Below, one piece after another: positions 1-7,062 of a DNA stretch of 11,652 nucleotides. Under the pieces are notes generated by a model that saw only the letters and a list, made by a program, of their open reading frames with translations, searched no databases and was not told where the DNA came from. A program made the position numbers and the translations under genes. The DNA is from Bacteroidota bacterium (GTDB lineage: Bacteria > Bacteroidota > Ignavibacteria > Kapaibacteriales > UBA2268): NCBI GenBank assembly GCA_027371665.1, contig DAHXMP010000116.1, positions 1-11,652 on the forward strand, in the 5' to 3' direction. Each line of letters starts with the position of its first letter. The first letter of the stretch is position 1.

Positions 1-113
1 TGGAAAAGATGTTTTCAACCAGGTTATAAAAGAAGACGAACTGCATGTCATCGGCAAAGCAAATGTATTCGATATTAATAAAAATGATAATGGCATGACA
101 TTCAAAATTTCTT
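1..113. repeat. 113-bp perfect inverted copy of 639-751
   Basis: Base i pairs with base 752-i without a mismatch from 1/751 to 113/639; identity is lost at 114/638. Bases 1-113 read the trigger factor gene in the opposite orientation to the rest of tig. The repeat reaches the first base of the window, so its full length is unknown. The most likely explanation is a fold-back chimera at a contig end (amplification or assembly artefact). A real inverted duplication inside tig would destroy an important gene. Confidence 0.95.
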
Positions 114-960
114 CCATTGCCTGCCTGCTTTTGTGATTCCAGTTTTCCTGGATCTGATAACCAATTTCTTCTTTAAACTCATCAACCGTGCTTAGTTTGC
201 CGTTGGTATAAGCTGATACAAATTCGTTGTTGATATCTTCCGGGACAATTTTTTTAATATTTGAAACCTCAACAATATATGTTTTATCGGGGGCATTCGG
301 GTCAGATTCTTTAGGCTTAAAATTAAATGTATCCCCATTTTTAGAATTTAGTAATAATGACTTCATTTCGGGCATTATTGTTTCACTTGCAAGATAGACA
401 TTAGTTTCTATAGGCTTTTCACCGATAATCGGAACATTTGTTTCAGCATCAACTTCAGTCAATTTTAATGATGCTATATGATACTCATCGCTAATTGAAT
501 CGTCGGGTTCCAGTTTTCCAGTGTTAATAGAAATTTTATTTAATTCTTCCTGTACTTCCTCGTCAGAAACCGTATATACAGGCTCATCAATTGTCAAACC
601 CCGGTAATCAGAAAGCACGAAGTCAGGCAGGACATCGTAAGAAATTTTGAATGTCATGCCATTATCATTTTTATTAATATCGAATACATTTGCTTTGCCG
701 ATGACATGCAGTTCGTCTTCTTTTATAACCTGGTTGAAAACATCTTTTCCAATATCTTCTATTGCCGCAGCTTCAATACGTTTTCCATAGTATTGTTTGA
801 TTACATTTACGGGTACTTTGCCTTTTCTGAAACCTTTAAAGTCTATCTCTTTTTGGGCTTCTTTGTATGCCTTATCGAAATGCGGCTTCAATTCATCATT
901 TGTTAAAGAAATTTCAATTTCACGTTTGCATCCTTCAAGCTCTGTAATTTTTCTTTCCAA
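114..960 (-). CDS. tig: Trigger factor, N-terminal 282 codons (3' part missing)
   Basis: Ribosome-associated chaperone and peptidyl-prolyl isomerase that meets nascent chains at the exit tunnel. Reading the minus strand from a TTG at 960 gives a protein with the ribosome-binding loop GFRKGKVP at residues 43-50, the same numbering as in E. coli, which supports this non-ATG start. AGG lies 6 bases upstream of the TTG, and no in-frame ATG exists nearby because the ATG further upstream is followed at once by a stop. After the N-domain comes an FKBP-like PPIase region (about 150-240) and the start of the C-terminal arm domain. The family is usually about 430-450 residues. Here the true frame ends near codon 282, where the sequence turns into an inverted copy of an internal part of the same gene. 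The frame stays open to base 1, but those last ~37 codons are antisense junk. The tRNA-Leu gene ends 40 bases upstream and may be co-transcribed. Confidence 0.93.
639..751. repeat. Second arm of the 113-bp inverted repeat (inside tig)
   Basis: This arm is the genuine tig sequence, encoding the stretch just after the N-domain and the start of the PPIase region. The reading frame is continuous on both sides, so this copy is native and the copy at 1-113 is the misplaced one. The two arms are separated by 525 bases. Confidence 0.9.
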
Positions 961-1000
961 ATTAAACCTGTCATTATTAATTGTTAAATCATAAGTTAAG

Positions 1001-1082
1001 TGCGGACGAAGAGACTCGAACTCCCACGAATTGCTTCACCAGATCCTAAGTCTGGCGCGTCTACCAATTCCGCCACGTCCGC
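1001..1082 (-). tRNA. tRNA-Leu (anticodon UAG)
   Basis: An 82-nt class II tRNA on the minus strand. The acceptor stem pairs GCGGACG with CGTCCGC, with an A discriminator. The D-arm contains the GG of AATTGGTAGAC. The anticodon stem CCAGA/TCTGG encloses loop CTTAGGA, so the anticodon is TAG. A long variable arm is present, as expected for Leu, and the T-loop reads TTCGAGT. No CCA is encoded at the 3' end. It lies immediately upstream of tig on the same strand. Confidence 0.97.
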
Positions 1083-1095
1083 ATGATTAAAATTA

Positions 1096-1103
1096 CAAAA
1101 TTA
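1096..1103 (-). promoter_or_regulatory. Possible -7 box for tRNA-Leu/tig
   Basis: The minus strand reads TAATTTTG, a match to the Bacteroidota -7 consensus TAnnTTTG. It is placed so that transcription would begin around 1089, a few bases before the tRNA 5' end at 1082. No clear TTTG-type -33 element was found about 20 bases further upstream, so this rests on a half site in AT-rich DNA. Confidence 0.3.
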
Positions 1104-1248
1104 CGAATTTCTTGCTATATTTTTGATATTGGCGCTCTTAATCTCTATTAATTTGAAGTAATAAAGGTATGTGATATAATTGTTGATTAAATTTTTTTTA
1201 TCTTCAACTTTTTTATTTTTGTAAACTAATTGTCCAATTATTAAGAAT

Positions 1249-2616
1249 TTGTATTTGCAAAACAGAAAAAAAGTCATCATTGTCGGAGCTGGAGTTGCAG
1301 GCATTGCTTCTGCTATTGAGCTTGCTGAATCGGGTATCGAAGTGCATATTATTGAGAGCCGTTCCTTTATTGGCGGCAGAATGTATTCTTTTCAAGATGA
1401 TTCAACAGGAGAATGGTTGGATAACGGACAGCACATTATGATTGGTGCTTATGAGAATTTTTTCAGAATACTTAAAACACTTGGGACATCCGACCTAATA
1501 AGATGTCAAAAAAAACTATCTGTTCCATTTATTGATATTGATGGTATAAAATCAAACTTTAGTTCTGTTCTGTTTCCCGGTATGCCCGGATTAGTTTTTG
1601 GATTTTTAAGAATGAAAGAAGTAGTTTTTAAATCCAGAATAAATGCCATTAAGCTGTTGAAAAAAATTATTGTAAATAAAATTGAAATTGCTGATAAAAC
1701 GGTTAAGAATGTACTTAAAGAAAATAACCAGCGAGATGATATCATTAAACGTTTTTGGGAACCTTTATCTCTTGCTGTTTTAAACTCACCACCTGAACTT
1801 GTTTCAGCAAAACTCCTTACTGAAGTTCTTAAAAAAGCTACGTCAAAAGGAAATTTTTCCGCATGCCTGTGTTTTCCTAAAGTCCCTTTATCTGAATTAA
1901 TCGAGCCATTTAAGAGTTGGCTCGAGTTAAAAGGTGGAAAAATTCTATATAGAACACCTGTGGATAAAATATTAATTGAAAATCATAATGCTTCTGTATT
2001 ACTTATCAATGGTGAACATATTGAAGCCGATGCTATTATATCATGCGTTCCACATCACGTACTTATAAGAATGCTGCCAGGTAACCTGAAAAACCATAAT
2101 ATTTTTCAGGCTTTAAATTTATTCAATTATTCAGCAATTATTTCTATCTATTTATGGTTGAATAAAGAAATCATTCAAATACCATTTATGGGTATGCTCG
2201 GAACGACAACTCAATGGATTTTTAACAAAAGGATTTTATGCCGGGCAGATGAAAAAGCTGAAAAAGAATACCTGCCACACTATGCTCTCACGATAAGCGG
2301 GGCTTATGATTTGACTGAAATATCTTCTGAAAATATAGCACAAAAATGCTTCAGTGAAATAAAAAAATCATTTAATTTCTCCGACGATTTAATACTTTTA
2401 AATTGGAAAGTTATTAAAGAAAAAAGAGCAACATTCATAGCAAGTCCTGAAATAGAATCTCTAAGGTTAAAAAGTACTACTCCTGTAAAAAATTTCTTTT
2501 TAGGTGGTGACTGGACTGATACCGGTTTACCAGCCACTCTTGAAGGGGCTGCTCTCAGCGGATATAAAGCTGCAAAAAAAGCGATTGAATTTTTAAATAA
2601 TGGTATTTCTTCTTAA
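1249..2616 (+). CDS. hpnE: Hydroxysqualene dehydroxylase (HpnE-type FAD amine-oxidase-fold enzyme)
   Basis: 455 residues. HpnE reduces hydroxysqualene to squalene with FAD, the last step of the HpnC-HpnD-HpnE squalene route that feeds hopanoid or sterol-like lipid synthesis. Visible marks are the N-terminal dinucleotide-binding motif GAGVAG (13-18) with the ribose-binding acid E36 at the end of the second strand, GGR (42-44), the HpnE-like DNGQHIMIGAYENFF (58-72), and the C-terminal FAD motif GGDWTDTGLPATLEGAALSG (419-438). Related carotenoid desaturases share the fold, but DNGQH followed by a (M/L)(L/I)G segment favours HpnE. The frame opens at 1225. TTG at 1249 or 1255 are the only reasonable starts, both with weak ribosome binding sites. 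HpnC and HpnD are not in this window, so the gene appears separated from its pathway partners or they lie elsewhere. It is transcribed divergently from the tRNA-Leu/tig pair. Confidence 0.85.
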   Translation: MYLQNRKKVIIVGAGVAGIASAIELAESGIEVHIIESRSFIGGRMYSFQDDSTGEWLDNGQHIMIGAYENFFRILKTLGTSDLIRCQKKLSVPFIDIDGIKSNFSSVLFPGMPGLVFGFLRMKEVVFKSRINAIKLLKKIIVNKIEIADKTVKNVLKENNQRDDIIKRFWEPLSLAVLNSPPELVSAKLLTEVLKKATSKGNFSACLCFPKVPLSELIEPFKSWLELKGGKILYRTPVDKILIENHNASVLLINGEHIEADAIISCVPHHVLIRMLPGNLKNHNIFQALNLFNYSAIISIYLWLNKEIIQIPFMGMLGTTTQWIFNKRILCRADEKAEKEYLPHYALTISGAYDLTEISSENIAQKCFSEIKKSFNFSDDLILLNWKVIKEKRATFIASPEIESLRLKSTTPVKNFFLGGDWTDTGLPATLEGAALSGYKAAKKAIEFLNNGISS

Positions 2617-2688
2617 ATCAAAATTCATGACATTTTATTTAGCTGCAATTTCAAATAATTGAATTAGTGTTTTTCTTCTCATTTTATG

Positions 2689-2728
2689 TTTATCATAGGG
2701 CAGATAAAGAATAAAAAAATTTTATCTG
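2689..2728. repeat. Overlapping inverted repeats sharing a central arm
   Basis: TTTATC (2689-2694) can pair with GATAAA (2703-2708). CAGATAAA (2701-2708) can instead pair with TTTATCTG (2721-2728) across a 12-base loop. The two hairpins compete for the same central bases. They lie about 100 bases after the hpnE stop and before the decayed small gene. No T-run follows the 8-bp hairpin, so an intrinsic terminator is not obvious. Confidence 0.4.
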
Positions 2729-2827
2729 AGGATTTATAGAAATTCATGGACAAGCAATGGAGTAGATAAATTATTAAAAATATTTTACGATAATGAATGG
2801 CAAACATTATAGTATTCATTTTTCCGG

Positions 2828-3257
2828 ATGTTTAATTCGGTGGCTAAAGCTGAAGGTAGAATAGATAGTAAAGAAAAGAAAGCATTAAACCGGTTGACTC
2901 ATAATTCCTCTATGCTTGAAAGTGATTTGGCAAGAGATGTAGTTTCAGCTATAAATGAAAATTTAGATGAAGTTCGGTTCAAATTAGAAAATGATAAACG
3001 AGAAATAATTGACGGACTGCGTGAATTTGCTGATTTATTAAAAAAAAAGGTTACCCCCTAATACAGCTGTTAATTTCAAAAAAACTCTTATAGCAATCGG
3101 ATTCTATATAGCTAATGCTTCCATGATATGGTTCGGTTCAAATATTTGTTCTGAAGAGAGTATTGCTATCAAACTCGCCGGGTTTAACTGGCGATTAAAT
3201 TCAGTAGATTTGGAAGGTGCTCCTTCAATTAATAATATATACGACAAGTTAAAATAA
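2828..3257 (+). pseudogene. Frameshifted small TerB-like protein gene
   Basis: The first frame gives 77 residues from ATG 2828 to TAA 3059-3061, with VAKAEGRIDSKEKKAL early on, similar in style to the acidic DGxIDxxE helix of TerB-like (tellurite-resistance-like) small proteins. Immediately after, the next frame continues from PNTAVNFKKTLIAIG to a TAA at 3255-3257, with an IANAS...FGSN...SEES block typical of the C-terminal half of the same kind of protein. Removing one base in the A9 run (3040-3048) or C5 run (3054-3058) joins the halves into about 142 residues. Upstream, in the first frame, GVDKLLKIFYDNEWQTL is followed by TAG (2810-2812) and YSFFR, so the original N-terminus was probably longer and also broken. 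A weak or absent ribosome binding site fits decay. Sequencing error or +1 frameshifting on CCC-TAA cannot be excluded. The last stop touches the coaBC stop with no spacer. The family name is tentative. Confidence 0.55.
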
Positions 3258-4634
3258 TTAAAGCTCACTGATTTTTTTCAGGATAATAAGACTACATCCA
3301 TCTTTACTCATTGTTGGAAATGATTCTTCACTGCCATCATTTAAAAGAATCGTAATTGTATTATCATCTCCACGGAAACCGCTTCCGGGCTTATTGGATG
3401 AATTAACTACAAGCATGTCGCAATTTTTTTCTTTTAACTTCTTCCATCCGTTTTCAATATCATTATTGCTTTCAAGGGCAAAACCGACTAACTTTTGCAT
3501 TTCATTTTTTTCTGAACCGAGAGATGCAAGAATATCGTTTGTGGATTGAAGTTCCAATATTAATTTTTCTCCAATTTCGGTTTTCTTCAGTTTGCCATTG
3601 AAAGGATTTACAGTTGTGTAATCGGCAACAGCTGCCGCCATAATTGCAATATCGCATTTATAAAATTCATTAAAAACAGCATCATACATTTCATCTGCCG
3701 ATTCCACATCAATTTTAACGATACCTTCCGGTGATGGAATTGATACAGGCCCTGAAACAAGGATAACGTTTGCTCCAGCCTTTTGTGCCTGGCGTGCAAG
3801 CGCATACCCCATTTTACCGGAAGAATAATTTGATATAAATCTTACATCGTCAATTTTTTCATAAGTAGGACCGGCTGAAATAAGAATAGTTTTGCCTTTA
3901 AGAAAATTTTCCTTAAGGTTTAAATCGTTTTTCATTTTTGTTAATTCAAGCTCTGCTGTCCATTTAGCTTTTTCGATTTTATCTTCTAACGAAGAAAATT
4001 TTTGATCGGTCTTAACTAAAATATCCGATTCAAAACTCTGAGTATCGGCTAATTGCCTTTTGTTAGGGATGATTCCTGACAAAGTATTTACGATATATTC
4101 AATAAGAACATCAACTTCCGGCATTCTTCCCGAACCTGTAAAACCGCTCGATAATTCTCCTTCAGCAGGAGGGATGATTATAATGCCATATTTTTCAAGT
4201 AATGCTATGTTTCTCCGGGTTGAAGGATTCATCCACATCGTCGTATCCATTGCAGGAGAAATTAATAATGGAATTTGCAGAGGAAGTGCGGTAGCAACAA
4301 CAGATAATGCCGTATCGCAAATCCCGTTAGCAAGCTTGCCGAGCGTAGTTGCCGAGCAGGGTGCGATTAACATTAAATCGCAAACGTGTGCGGTATGTAT
4401 ATGCCAAGCTCCACCAGATTGTATATCCCCGGAAAACATTTCAACGATGACAGGATTTCGGGATAAATTTTCTAATGTCAGGGGAGTAACAAATTTGCAG
4501 GCAGACGGTGTCATAATGACATTAACATCGGCTCCGGCTTTGACAAGTTCCCTAACGAGAAGCTGGCTCTTATAAGCTGCAATCGAACCTGTAATGCCAA
4601 GAATAATTCTTTTGTTTTTAAGAATAGCATTCAT
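3258..4634 (-). CDS. coaBC: Bifunctional phosphopantothenoylcysteine decarboxylase / phosphopantothenate-cysteine ligase
   Basis: 458 residues, cytoplasmic, catalysing two consecutive steps of coenzyme A synthesis: ligation of cysteine to 4'-phosphopantothenate (CoaB, C-terminal) and FMN-dependent decarboxylation to 4'-phosphopantetheine (CoaC, N-terminal). The CoaC half shows GITGSIAAYKS (13-23), the catalytic His within HIHTAHVCD (H78), and PAMDTTMW (127-134). PAMD instead of PAMN is a variant found in Bacteroidota. The flap reads SSGFTGSGRM, with Ser where E. coli has Cys158. The CoaB half begins near 245 with SAGPTYEKIDDVRFISNYSSGKMG (254-277), then AAAVADY, FALE and the GFRGDDN stretch (419-425). 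The enzyme is about 50 residues longer than E. coli CoaBC (406). The excess is a charged linker at about 190-243. It is convergent with the broken small gene and divergent from der. Confidence 0.96.
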   Translation of the reverse strand: MNAILKNKRIILGITGSIAAYKSQLLVRELVKAGADVNVIMTPSACKFVTPLTLENLSRNPVIVEMFSGDIQSGGAWHIHTAHVCDLMLIAPCSATTLGKLANGICDTALSVVATALPLQIPLLISPAMDTTMWMNPSTRRNIALLEKYGIIIIPPAEGELSSGFTGSGRMPEVDVLIEYIVNTLSGIIPNKRQLADTQSFESDILVKTDQKFSSLEDKIEKAKWTAELELTKMKNDLNLKENFLKGKTILISAGPTYEKIDDVRFISNYSSGKMGYALARQAQKAGANVILVSGPVSIPSPEGIVKIDVESADEMYDAVFNEFYKCDIAIMAAAVADYTTVNPFNGKLKKTEIGEKLILELQSTNDILASLGSEKNEMQKLVGFALESNNDIENGWKKLKEKNCDMLVVNSSNKPGSGFRGDDNTITILLNDGSEESFPTMSKDGCSLIILKKISEL

Positions 4635-4677
4635 AAACTTATACCATATATGATTACATAAATGTAAATTTATGAAT
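4629..4677 (-). promoter_or_regulatory. Inverted repeat in the coaBC leader covering the start codon
   Basis: In the minus-strand transcript a 9-base arm ATTCATAAA is followed 31 bases later by TTTATGAAT, which contains the coaBC ATG. Pairing would bury the start codon. Two further dyads sit in the loop: TTACAT/ATGTAA with 2 bases between, and the self-complementary CATATATG. The stem is nearly all A-T, so it may be a DNA operator rather than a stable RNA structure. Confidence 0.35.
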
Positions 4678-4731
4678 TTTTTCCATTATGATAAGATTTA
4701 AAACATTCCGTTTTAAAAAAAATTAAATAAA

Positions 4732-4755
4732 TTTGTAACATTATATTATTACAAA
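4732..4755. repeat. Inverted repeat upstream of der (possible operator)
   Basis: TTTGTAA (4732-4738) and TTACAAA (4749-4755) form 7-bp arms with a 10-bp spacer, 26 bases before the der ATG. TAAATTTG at 4728-4735 fits the TAnnTTTG -7 consensus and overlaps the left arm. A second match, TATTTTTG at 4764-4771, lies only 9 bases from the ATG. Neither has a clear -33 element, so this is a weak regulatory call. Confidence 0.3.
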
Positions 4756-4780
4756 CCCTGAAATATTTTTGAATTTATCT

Positions 4781-6115
4781 ATGAGTATAGTAGCAATAGT
4801 AGGCAGGCCCAATGTAGGGAAATCAACACTTTTTAACAGAATCGTCGGTGGCAGACAAGCTATTGTTGAAGATACTCCAGGTGTAACAAGAGACAGAATC
4901 TATAGAGAAACGGAATGGAACGGAAAAAATTTTATTTTGATTGATACCGGGGGTTTTGTCCCTGGCAGTGAAAATAAAATCGAAAAAGCAATTAGGGAAC
5001 AGGCTTTTATTGCAATTGATGAAGCTGATGCCATTATTTTTATTTGTGACGGCAGAGACGGTGTCACACCTTTCGACCTCGATATTGCCAAAATTTTAAG
5101 GAACTCTGATAAACCGATTACTCTTGTGATAAATAAATGCGACAACTCAGTTATGGATGCTTATTCTTTTGAGTTTCATTCACTTGGAATTGGGGAGCCT
5201 TTTCCGATATCATCTGCTAACGGGAGAGGTACAGGAGATTTTCTCGATGATGTTACTTCCCGTCTGAAAATTTCAGATGATATTTTAGAAGATGAAAGAC
5301 TTAAAATTGCGATTGTAGGTAGGCCTAATGTAGGGAAATCTAGTATAGTAAATGGATTATTGGGTAGAGAAAGGTCTATTGTTACAGATATTCCGGGTAC
5401 AACAAGAGATGCTATTGACAGTACGGTAAAATATTATGGTGAAGAGATTGTTCTGATTGATACTGCCGGTTTGAGAAAGAGAAGCCATGTTAAAGAAAAT
5501 ATCGAATTATTCAGCACAATGAGGACTCTCAGAGCTATTGAAAGATGTGACGTTGGCATAGTTGTGCTGGATGCCACAAGGGGATTAGAAGAGCAGGATA
5601 AAAAAATTATCAACCATGTTACCGATGAAAGAAAAGGTATATTGGTTGTTGTCAATAAATGGGATTTAATCGAAAAGGATAGTAATACAGCAGATGTATT
5701 TACTGAAAATATTAAAGCTTTAATGAAAACTCATGATTATGTCCCTGTTATTTATGTGTCTGCATTGACAAAACAAAGATTAACCAAAATTATTGAAATC
5801 TCACTGCAAATAAATAATAGAAGAAAATCTCATATTTCTACTGCTAAATTGAATAAAATATTTTTACCCGAACTTGACAGGGTGCATCCTCCTTCAATAC
5901 AAGGTAAAGACCTGAGAATTAATTATATCACACAGGTTAAAACCGAACCACCTGTCTTTACTTTCTTCTGCAATCAGCCTCATTTAATTCCCGAATCTTA
6001 CAAGAGATTTATGGAGAGATTATTAAGAGAAAAATTCGACCTTACGGGTACTCCTGTATCTTTTATTTTCCGCAGAAAAAATAAAAAATGGGAAGAAAAT
6101 AATTTTGATAATTAA
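4781..6115 (+). CDS. der: GTPase Der (EngA), double-domain ribosome-assembly GTPase
   Basis: 444 residues from ATG 4781. The frame is also open from a TTG at 4769, but the canonical family start M-S-x-V-A-I-V-G-R-P favours the ATG. Der binds the maturing 50S subunit and is essential in most bacteria. Both G domains are intact. G1 has GRPNVGKST (8-16), the switch I region TPGVTRDR (32-39), DTGG (55-58) and NKCD (118-121). G2 has GRPNVGKSS (180-188), IPGTTRDAID, DTAG (227-230) and NKWD (292-295). The KH-like C-terminal domain fills about 350-440 and ends in the basic FRRKNKKW tail. There is no strong Shine-Dalgarno site. The gene is divergent from coaBC and convergent with the secreted protein that ends at 6136. 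Confidence 0.97.
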   Translation: MSIVAIVGRPNVGKSTLFNRIVGGRQAIVEDTPGVTRDRIYRETEWNGKNFILIDTGGFVPGSENKIEKAIREQAFIAIDEADAIIFICDGRDGVTPFDLDIAKILRNSDKPITLVINKCDNSVMDAYSFEFHSLGIGEPFPISSANGRGTGDFLDDVTSRLKISDDILEDERLKIAIVGRPNVGKSSIVNGLLGRERSIVTDIPGTTRDAIDSTVKYYGEEIVLIDTAGLRKRSHVKENIELFSTMRTLRAIERCDVGIVVLDATRGLEEQDKKIINHVTDERKGILVVVNKWDLIEKDSNTADVFTENIKALMKTHDYVPVIYVSALTKQRLTKIIEISLQINNRRKSHISTAKLNKIFLPELDRVHPPSIQGKDLRINYITQVKTEPPVFTFFCNQPHLIPESYKRFMERLLREKFDLTGTPVSFIFRRKNKKWEENNFDN

Positions 6116-6133
6116 AGTTTTATGAACTTTAAT
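6111..6133. terminator. Possible bidirectional terminator between der and the convergent gene
   Basis: ATTAAAGTT (6111-6119) pairs perfectly with AACTTTAAT (6125-6133) around a 5-base loop. It overlaps the der stop codon and precedes the stop of the opposite gene by 2 bases. The stem has only one G-C pair and the T-tracts on either side are short, so strength is doubtful, but the position between convergent stops is right. Confidence 0.4.
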
Positions 6134-6135
6134 TG

Positions 6136-6936
6136 TTAATTAAAATCAAGAATTTTATAAACACTTATTGTTACGTTTGGTTGGTCATCGGTACTTTTTG
6201 ATTTTGACTTTCTGGAATATTTTGTCTGTAACCTATCTTCTTCGAAAATCGTATGTCCTTTAGGTATTTTCAGTTCATCGAATTTTTTTAATAGTTCATC
6301 ATATCTTTCCTTTGAAAATACCGATAGCAGTTCGCTTTCGGATACTCTGATGGTTTTGGTTCTTGTTCTTCCTCTTTTGTCAGTGTACTGAACTTTTTTT
6401 CTTGAACTTTTAAAATAAGAATCTTTAGAAGAAATTGTAATTTTCAAATTTATGTGAGGATTCATATCCATGAAAAATTTTAACTCTTTTAATTTATCAG
6501 ATGAATTTTGTAGGATGTCTTTGCTGTTAGCTTCAAATATTTTTAAAGTGAAAAGGTTCATATCGAGTGTTATTTTTCTGAGATAATAATTCCTTCTGAT
6601 TTCGGCATATATCTGACTTTCCGGCAGTTCAAAACTTGCAGGAGGTTCAACAACAATGTAATTCCTGACAGCAAAATAATAACTGTCTCCCGAGTTCAAA
6701 ACTACCTGGTAAGAGCCATCAGAAACACTTGACTGGCTTTGATTTTTTTTCCCGGCGGAATTAAAGAATCTAAAAGTTGTTCCAATTGGTTCTCCCGTGT
6801 CTTTATCAAGCAATTTGCCCTGGAACAACACAACTGCACCAAAAAGTTTTGCCTGGAATGAAAACAGGATGACAACTGAAATGAAAAAAATTAATTTCCT
6901 GAAATAAAAAGCTGTTTTCTTGTATTTATAGTGCAT
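6136..6936 (-). CDS. Secreted protein with regulatory-like N-domain and degenerate OmpA-like C-domain
   Basis: 266 residues, not recognised as a named protein. A basic start followed by a hydrophobic stretch (about 13-30) with likely cleavage after FGA (33) predicts export. Residues 35-95 (FQGKLLDKDTGEPIGTTFRFFNSAG, then DGSYQVVLNSGDSYYFAV) look like a carboxypeptidase-regulatory or CNA-B-like beta-sandwich. Residues 128-225 keep the outline of an OmpA/MotB peptidoglycan-binding domain: FEANSKDIL, then LKELKFFMDMNP, a strand LKITISS, then SKERYDELLKKFDELKIP. The usual GHTDxxG core is missing and replaced by a basic insert SSRKKVQYTDKRGRTRTKT (178-196). It is the last gene of a minus-strand run after the LolC/E-like permease, 154 bases away. 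It is probably periplasmic or outer-membrane-associated; peptidoglycan binding is uncertain. Confidence 0.6.
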   Translation of the reverse strand: MHYKYKKTAFYFRKLIFFISVVILFSFQAKLFGAVVLFQGKLLDKDTGEPIGTTFRFFNSAGKKNQSQSSVSDGSYQVVLNSGDSYYFAVRNYIVVEPPASFELPESQIYAEIRRNYYLRKITLDMNLFTLKIFEANSKDILQNSSDKLKELKFFMDMNPHINLKITISSKDSYFKSSRKKVQYTDKRGRTRTKTIRVSESELLSVFSKERYDELLKKFDELKIPKGHTIFEEDRLQTKYSRKSKSKSTDDQPNVTISVYKILDFN

Positions 6937-7005
6937 ATCATTATCTTAAAGATTGAACAACTAAATTAAAATACCACAATTAACGTAATCGGCAAAATAT
7001 TATTG

Positions 7006-7025
7006 AAAAGCTGATTTTTGCTTTT
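7006..7025. repeat. Hairpin in the spacer between the permease and secreted-protein genes
   Basis: AAAAGC (7006-7011) and GCTTTT (7020-7025) form a 6-bp stem with an 8-base loop. It is followed by a T-rich stretch on the plus strand only, where there is no gene to terminate. On the minus strand the following bases are mixed A/T, so it could be a weak terminator for the permease or simple AT-rich noise. Confidence 0.2.
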
Positions 7026-7062
7026 ATTTTATCATAAAAATTAATATCGGATATTTTTTTTT

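Noticed and set aside
1..751. Inverted repeat as ends of a transposon or invertible switch
   Set aside because: The arms are pieces of the trigger factor coding sequence. There is no transposase or invertase and no target duplication, and the repeat runs to the very edge of the window.
706..994. Two plus-strand frames of 65-66 codons
   Set aside because: They are antisense to the trigger factor N-terminal domain, whose GFRKGKVP loop fixes the true frame on the minus strand.
4060..4575. 171-codon plus-strand frame opposite coaBC
   Set aside because: It is an antisense shadow of the CoaC coding sequence; coaBC on the other strand carries all family motifs.
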